A stretch of 64,000 nt of DNA from the NCBI GenBank assembly GCA_032719365.1, contig CM064872.1, forward strand, positions 55,790,891-55,854,890, read 5' to 3'. The notes under the pieces are model-generated. The model did no database searches. It was not told the origin of the DNA and worked only from the letters and a program-made list of their open reading frames with translations. Each line of letters begins with the position of its first letter. Position 1 is the first letter of the stretch. The position numbers and the translations under genes were made by a program. Positions 59,383-64,000 of this stretch are shown piece after piece. Origin of the DNA: Prinsepia uniflora (Eukaryota > Streptophyta > Magnoliopsida > Rosales > Rosaceae).

Positions 59383-59626
59383 TGTAGAAATGGTAAATTT
59401 TCCTTGTATTATTCACATAGCCTACGGCTATATTTATAGAGGTTTACAACAGAGAAGGTTAGACAGTTATTTCTGTCTTAAACTTATCTTAACTGCTATT
59501 AACTACCTAGGACAGATGTGTGAATCTAGTTGTGCATGTCTGTCTTAATTCTACAGGTCCAGATGTCTAGTGTCTACAGCTATACAAGTTTAGCAGTCTA
59601 TAGGGATTAGTGTACACGGTTTTACA
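59383..59626 (-). repeat. 5' LTR of copia-2
   Basis: Nearly identical to 54681-54925, with one base missing in the GTGTGTGC run and a few substitutions. GAATC follows at 59627. Confidence 0.95.
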
Positions 59627-59631
59627 GAATC

Positions 59632-60420
59632 CATGAATGAATGAATAAGAATTAAAAAAAAAAAAGTCAATATATCTCCAATTCTTTAGCAGAATGCCTT
59701 GTTCCCTGCAAACAACAAACATGAAAATATAATGCTTTATTCATGACTGACAAAATTTATCGGTAAGCTCTGCTGGACTGATAACTTGTTGCATGTAATA
59801 CTAAAAGAATGTTTTGCTATGTGATAATTAAAGCATGTTCTCAAGTTCCAAACTGTAACAACATATCATCTAGTGACAAATCATTTAGTGGTAAACTATT
59901 GCATCAGCTTTTTTTTTGGGTTGATACATTATTATGCGTATATAATACATCTATTAATTTCCTTAGTCTGCATATGACCTATGAAGCATGAAAGCAGAGG
60001 CATAGAACGAAAGATCCTGTGAATCTATTGAACGAAAACAATTGCATTACTTTAAGAAATTTCCACATCTCTTCCATGTAATAGAGATATGTTAGTTGTA
60101 TGACTATTTGCTACATAGAAAGCCAAAAAATTTAGCAATCGATAAAAATAATTGGAAGATTCTCAACAACTTCATTTACATACATCTTCATGTAATAATT
60201 GAAGCTCTTGAAATTGAATGGTAAAAAGTAATTACCTCTGTTACACCAGTATGAACGCTATTGAAGACCAGCTCTTTAAACTAAGGAAGGCTTATGCTGC
60301 TTGCTTGGCTGTTCTTCTTCTGAAGAAGGTAAAAAAAAAACACAAACACACACAAATTCAAAAACCGATATCTTAATTCATTAACTCAGAGCTCAAGACC
60401 TAAGATATGTACATACCAAA
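59632..60420. other. AT-rich sequence, one weak exon candidate
   Basis: On the plus strand 60252-60329 reads MNAIEDQLFKLRKAYAACLA and six more residues, between a CACCAG acceptor-like and a GTAAAA donor-like site. No family match came to mind and no neighbouring exon was found. The rest of the stretch shows nothing. Confidence 0.25.
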
Positions 60421-60532
60421 AATTATTCGAGAGCACAAACGATGCCAAAAATTTTAGAGAGAACGAGAGAGAGGACTAACCCTAACACGCAATGATTGAT
60501 GGTTAAGCCAAAATCGCAGAGAGAGACAGAGA

Positions 60533-60663
60533 GGAGTTTCAGAGAGAACGTGGCCGAAAGAAAAACGCCGAGCGGCAGAGAGATTTGGCCGAAAGCCAAT
60601 ATCGCAGGAGTTTCAGAGAGAACGCGGCCAAAAGCAAAACGCCGAGCGGTAGAGAGATTTGAG
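60533..60663. repeat. 74-bp tandem repeat, about 1.8 copies
   Basis: GGAGTTTCAGAGAGAACG starts at 60533 and 60607; the second copy ends near 60663 with a few changes (GTGGCCGA to GCGGCCAA). It lies in a purine-rich zone (60420-60960) resembling, on the minus strand, the CT-rich 5' leader of a plant gene that may run towards 52260. That link is a guess. Confidence 0.75.
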
Positions 60664-60963
60664 GAAAACAAAGAATGAAGTTAGAGTGTGAGTCTCTGAA
60701 ATAGAGTTTTGTTTGTGCGAAGAGAGGAGACAGAAATTAAACTCCTAAAAAATCAAAAGTTCTACCGGAAACATGGATTGATGATAAGGAGTTGAAGAAT
60801 AAGATCTCTGCCAAAAAGCGATATGTAGGCGATGAAGAAGGAGGAGAGCAATATGAAAGGAGGAGAGGAAGAAGGAGGAGACAGAGATGAAAAAGCTGTT
60901 GTGGAAACAAAACGAAAACTCGAGAGATGTCGAAGAAGAGATGCGACAAAGAGGGGCAAAGTT

Positions 60964-61780
60964 GGAAATGCACTGTCCATGAACTCATGCAAGGCTGCTT
61001 GCCTTTCAGTATATAAAGAATTAATAATAAAACGTAAAGCATCAATGTCTAATTTAATTAGGACGTTGAAAACAGAGAAGTCAAGGAAATTGATGGTGGG
61101 TTCACGAGAATACAAAGACTTATAGTTATGGTAGTGTGAAGATGTAGCCTAGTTTCCTTCCAAAGAAACGAAGGCTGGATTCCCAAACAAGCAACGAAGA
61201 ACTGAAAATTAATTCCTTAGAAATTATAATTGCCTCTACGAAATAGTAATGGGTGAATGACATGACATTTAAATTTTTAATTTTGGTTAATTATGGGAAG
61301 TTGTAAAGATGAGAGTATTTATATCGTCATTGCTCTTTTCGAAAACTGATTGAATAAAAAATGCTCTTCAACAATACATACTCGTTTGGACTTTTGGCTG
61401 CCCTGCTAGCTTCTCTTTAAAAAGACTTCTCTTTAAAAAGACTTCTCTAATTAACAACTCACCTATACAATGCCTTCTTTTCAGAAAATTTCTCCAAAAA
61501 CTTCTCACGTCCTTAAATTCATTGCAACTGACAATTCCAAATACACAAAACTTGTAAGTGCACATTTTCCTTTTCTTTCATCTTTATATGTGAAATGTGA
61601 TTAACGATTTTAATTTCTATATTTTGTATTTTATTTCTTTTTAAATGAAAAAAGAAAAAGGGAAAAGTTATAACATATGTGGGTACTTTCGTATGTATAT
61701 ATGGAATTTGTATGAGTAGGTCTCGGCCTCGACGCTAAAGTATCGAAAAAATATTTGACATTTTTGGGTTTTAAAAAGTT
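60964..61780. other. AT-rich sequence without a recognised gene
   Basis: A short direct repeat CTTCTCTTTAAAAAGACTTC lies at 61410-61445. No coding region or known element was seen. Confidence 0.4.
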
Positions 61781-61784
61781 CCAC

Positions 61785-62175
61785 CATTTGAGTTAGGGGT
61801 GGACATATTGTCCCGAAATATCGAAACTATCCCATCCTGTATCATACAAAACCGGAAAAATATCGAATAGTAAAATCGAAAGGATAATCGGTACCCGTAC
61901 CGGTTTAAATCGATACCCGTACCAATTTAAATCGGTTTCGATGTTATGGAATACCGTCCCATATCGAAACAGAACCGGTTTTAATTTTTTTAATTAATTA
62001 AAAATTAAATTAAATTCAACAATAAAAAACCCCTAATAATTTAATAGTTAATGATGGATTTAATTGTATATTAATTTAGTTGATAGATTTAATTGTATAA
62101 TAATTTAGTTGATAGATTTAATTGTATTTTAAGAGTTTTTTAGACGATGGATTTAATAGTTTGTTATGGTTTTGT
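61785..62175. mobile_element. Possible hAT-type non-autonomous element end
   Basis: TAGGGGTGGACATATTG opens the block, followed by many CCGGTTT/ATCGGT repeats (61850-61985). This layout is frequent at ends of plant hAT-derived MITEs. The LTR at 62176 breaks off its right side, so no matching end can be shown. Confidence 0.35.
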
Positions 62176-64000
62176 TGACAGGACCCATCCCAATCCCCCC
62201 GGGATTAGTGCGGGATGACCCTGCTCCCGTCTGACACGGAGTGTCAGACAAGGGATAATTTCGACCCTTGCCCTCCCCGGGCTATCAGAGTACGCCAGGA
62301 TCCGGAGGAGGCATGTGATATCTCGATCTCTGCTACAGTCCACATCCGATGTCAACCTGAAGGGCAGTCAAAACATTAAAAACTGTGAGTGGACAAAACA
62401 AGAGTTTATAAAAACATTTAATAAGAAGACATTTGTACCCTCCACTAAAAAGCATGCATGCATTCGAAAACCATTTATCCAAAACAACCATATGTGGGAC
62501 TAAGCCCAAAGCAGATATAAACTAAGGTCGTAAGGACCACCATAAAAACGACCATACGGGCCACGGCCCAAATCCTGTGCACACCTGTACACACCACATA
62601 TCATATATCATATATCCATCACATACATATATATAAGTCACACAACCAATCCTGTCACGGTATCCAAAGCCACGCGCGCGCTACCCGGGTCTCAATCCGA
62701 GTCATCTCGAGGTCAAGGTCAATGTCCGCAGTCCACTGACCCTACCCGAGGTAATAGTAACCATAGCCTTCCTGAGAGTAAGGAACCCAACTGGGGGGTG
62801 ACTCCACTCAGTCAGTGCTCCGTGACTACTCTGGGGTCCACCCAGGCCAACGACCCTCCCCGGAGGAGATAATAGAAGTAAAGGAAGGTAGACGAACATA
62901 TATATACATAACATAAACATTCATGACCGGTTCCCCTGAACCGTCATGATCCATAATATCCATAATCAGGTAACATGCCGGTTCCCATAAACCGTCATGT
63001 ACCGTAATAACCAACAAGGGTTCATGCCGGTTCCCATAAACCGTCATGTACCGTAATAACCAACAAGGGTTCATGCCGGTTCCCATAAACCGTCATAAAC
63101 CATAATACCATAACAAGGGTTCATGCCGGTTCCCATAAACCGTCATGAACCTGGGACTCCATTTAAGGTTCCCTGACCTGAAATCATAAACCGTAAAGTG
63201 ACTGGGTCTCGTGCCCGAACATAGGACATCAGTTGGGCACCGTGCCCGATATCTGAGGTCATATGCCCGAGACAAAACCAAATGGGTCTCATACCCGAGT
63301 TTATCCTTTTGAAATCCAAATCCAGTTCATTTAAATCAATAAAGACATACAGACCCGTATAAGCATCGTATAAGGCCGAAACCTCGAAATACGTGCTTAT
63401 ACGTAACCACATACAAATGCACCCATGGCATCATCAAACAAGTAATAAAACATATAATAAACATTTATGTATGCACCAATTTAGAAAACAAGGTCCACTC
63501 ACAGACCGTCCGAGCTGCCGCCTCGATTTGCGTGCCATACGGCTCCCCGAGCCAATCACCGTCACCGGGACTCCCAAACCTGTCCAAATCGTAATAGAAG
63601 GTTACTAACTACTTAATTAACCTCCCACTAAAGCCCCGTAATTTTCCCGTATTTTTAACTATTTTTAATCCCGAACCTAAACCTTCCGATGCCCCGAAAC
63701 ATATCGAGACGGTGTCCGATCGACACGAAACCAGTCTCAAAATGTTCGTTACATCGAATAGAAGATTTCGTATGTTGGAACCTTCCCCAGATTCCCTGCC
63801 ACGCGCCCTCACGCGCCGCCCGAAGTGGCTGCGCGTGAGCTTCACGCGCCTGCTACAGTACCTGCTGACGTCATCGCTGACGTCAGCATGACATCATCTG
63901 ACAGCTGTCAGGTCTGACATGTCAGACTCTGACAGGTGCCACGTGTCAAGCTCCCATTGGTCCACGTCACTATGCTGTCAGTGCCACGTGGCAGTCTGAC
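62176..64000 (-). mobile_element. Long LTR, inverted copy of the one at 1-1836 (cut by window end)
   Basis: On the minus strand it ends GGGTCCTGTCA at 62176. All modules of the left copy are present: hairpin 62229-62249, five 50-bp repeats 62920-63150, GC-rich block 63800-63850. It runs 65 bp further into U3 than the left copy. The base beyond its 3' end (minus ACAAA) differs from that of the left copy (CCTAG), so the two are separate insertions. No primer-binding site adjoins it. Confidence 0.8.
63866..63990. promoter_or_regulatory. Cluster of five ACGT-core (bZIP/G-box) sites in the LTR U3
   Basis: TGACGTCA at 63866-63873 and 63878-63885, CACGTG at 63940-63945, CCACGTCA at 63962-63969 and CACGTG at 63985-63990, mixed with palindromes GTCTGACATGTCAGAC and CTGACAGCTGTCAG. 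ACGT cores are the binding sites of plant bZIP factors. The left LTR shows the same TGACGTCA pair at 40-73. Confidence 0.6.

Larger units (their letters stand above)
54681..59626 (-). mobile_element. Ty1/copia LTR retrotransposon (copia-2), young, with TRIM-like insert in the leader
   Basis: A 4.9-kb element with LTRs of 245 and 244 bp differing at about three positions, GAATC target duplications, primer-binding site and purine tract. Gag-pol is one frame from 59100 to 54889 with a single stop. The leader holds a second LTR-like block and a second primer-binding site (59146-59370). The gag and pol motifs resemble the Ale/Retrofit group. Confidence 0.95.

Noticed and set aside
60252..60329. 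Plus-strand exon of a conserved gene
   Set aside because: Open for 26 codons with weak splice-like borders, but no family recognised and no partner exon; kept only as a note.
1..64000. One giant 62-kb transposon with 1.8-kb terminal inverted repeats
   Set aside because: The ends are LTRs with CA termini, shared family modules and different flanks, and both continue beyond the window. Two separate LTR insertions are simpler.

Overview
ORGANISM. The window is nuclear DNA of a dicotyledonous flowering plant. The evidence is a complete TIR-NBS-LRR (TNL) resistance gene (a class missing from grasses), an intron-rich pentatricopeptide-repeat (PPR) gene, plant mobile domain (PMD) and Mutator-like (MULE) sequences, and Ty1/copia and Ty3/gypsy-type LTR retrotransposons primed by initiator-methionine tRNA. 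The species cannot be fixed from sequence alone; a woody eudicot is my guess. LAYOUT. Bases 1-1836 and 62176-64000 are two copies of one long gypsy-type LTR in opposite orientation, both cut by the window edge. Between 1837 and about 32200 the DNA is almost entirely transposon-derived: a PMD pseudogene with a 787-bp tandem duplication (1837-4633), purine-rich and palindrome-rich sequence (4660-5340), a small inverted-repeat element holding two tRNA-like units (5793-6893), a decayed MULE (8608-14668) split by a 3.2-kb solo LTR (11112-14312), an LTR-like block (15375-17170), a 9.6-kb element with very long LTRs and no coding capacity (18105-27679) nested in a tandemly duplicated older LTR, and that older gag-only element (27927-32167). 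A nearly intact Ty1/copia element (32432-37613, minus strand) ends 400 bp before the PPR start codon. GENES. The gene island runs from about 37700 to 60700: a 10-exon PPR gene (38013-46251, plus, predicted 663 aa, like Arabidopsis At1g10910), with old LINE and other repeat fragments in its large third intron; a five-exon TNL gene (47711-51921, plus, predicted 1174 aa); a fragment of the PPR gene just 3' of the TNL; and candidate minus-strand exons, one resembling the C-terminal region of brassinosteroid-signalling kinases (52260-53336). A second, very young copia element (54681-59626, minus) follows. HOW IT FITS TOGETHER. Only the PPR gene (organellar RNA metabolism) and the TNL gene (intracellular immune receptor) look intact; the other main features are mobile DNA at different stages of decay. 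MOST INTERESTING POINTS. (1) A TRIM-like LTR and a second primer-binding site sit inside the leader of the young copia element. (2) Different long-LTR families share small hairpin and ACGT-box modules. (3) A LARD-like element is nested in an LTR duplication whose breakpoint can be read. (4) A piece of the PPR gene lies beyond the TNL. I found no convincing new enzymatic system; the novelty is in retroelement architecture.
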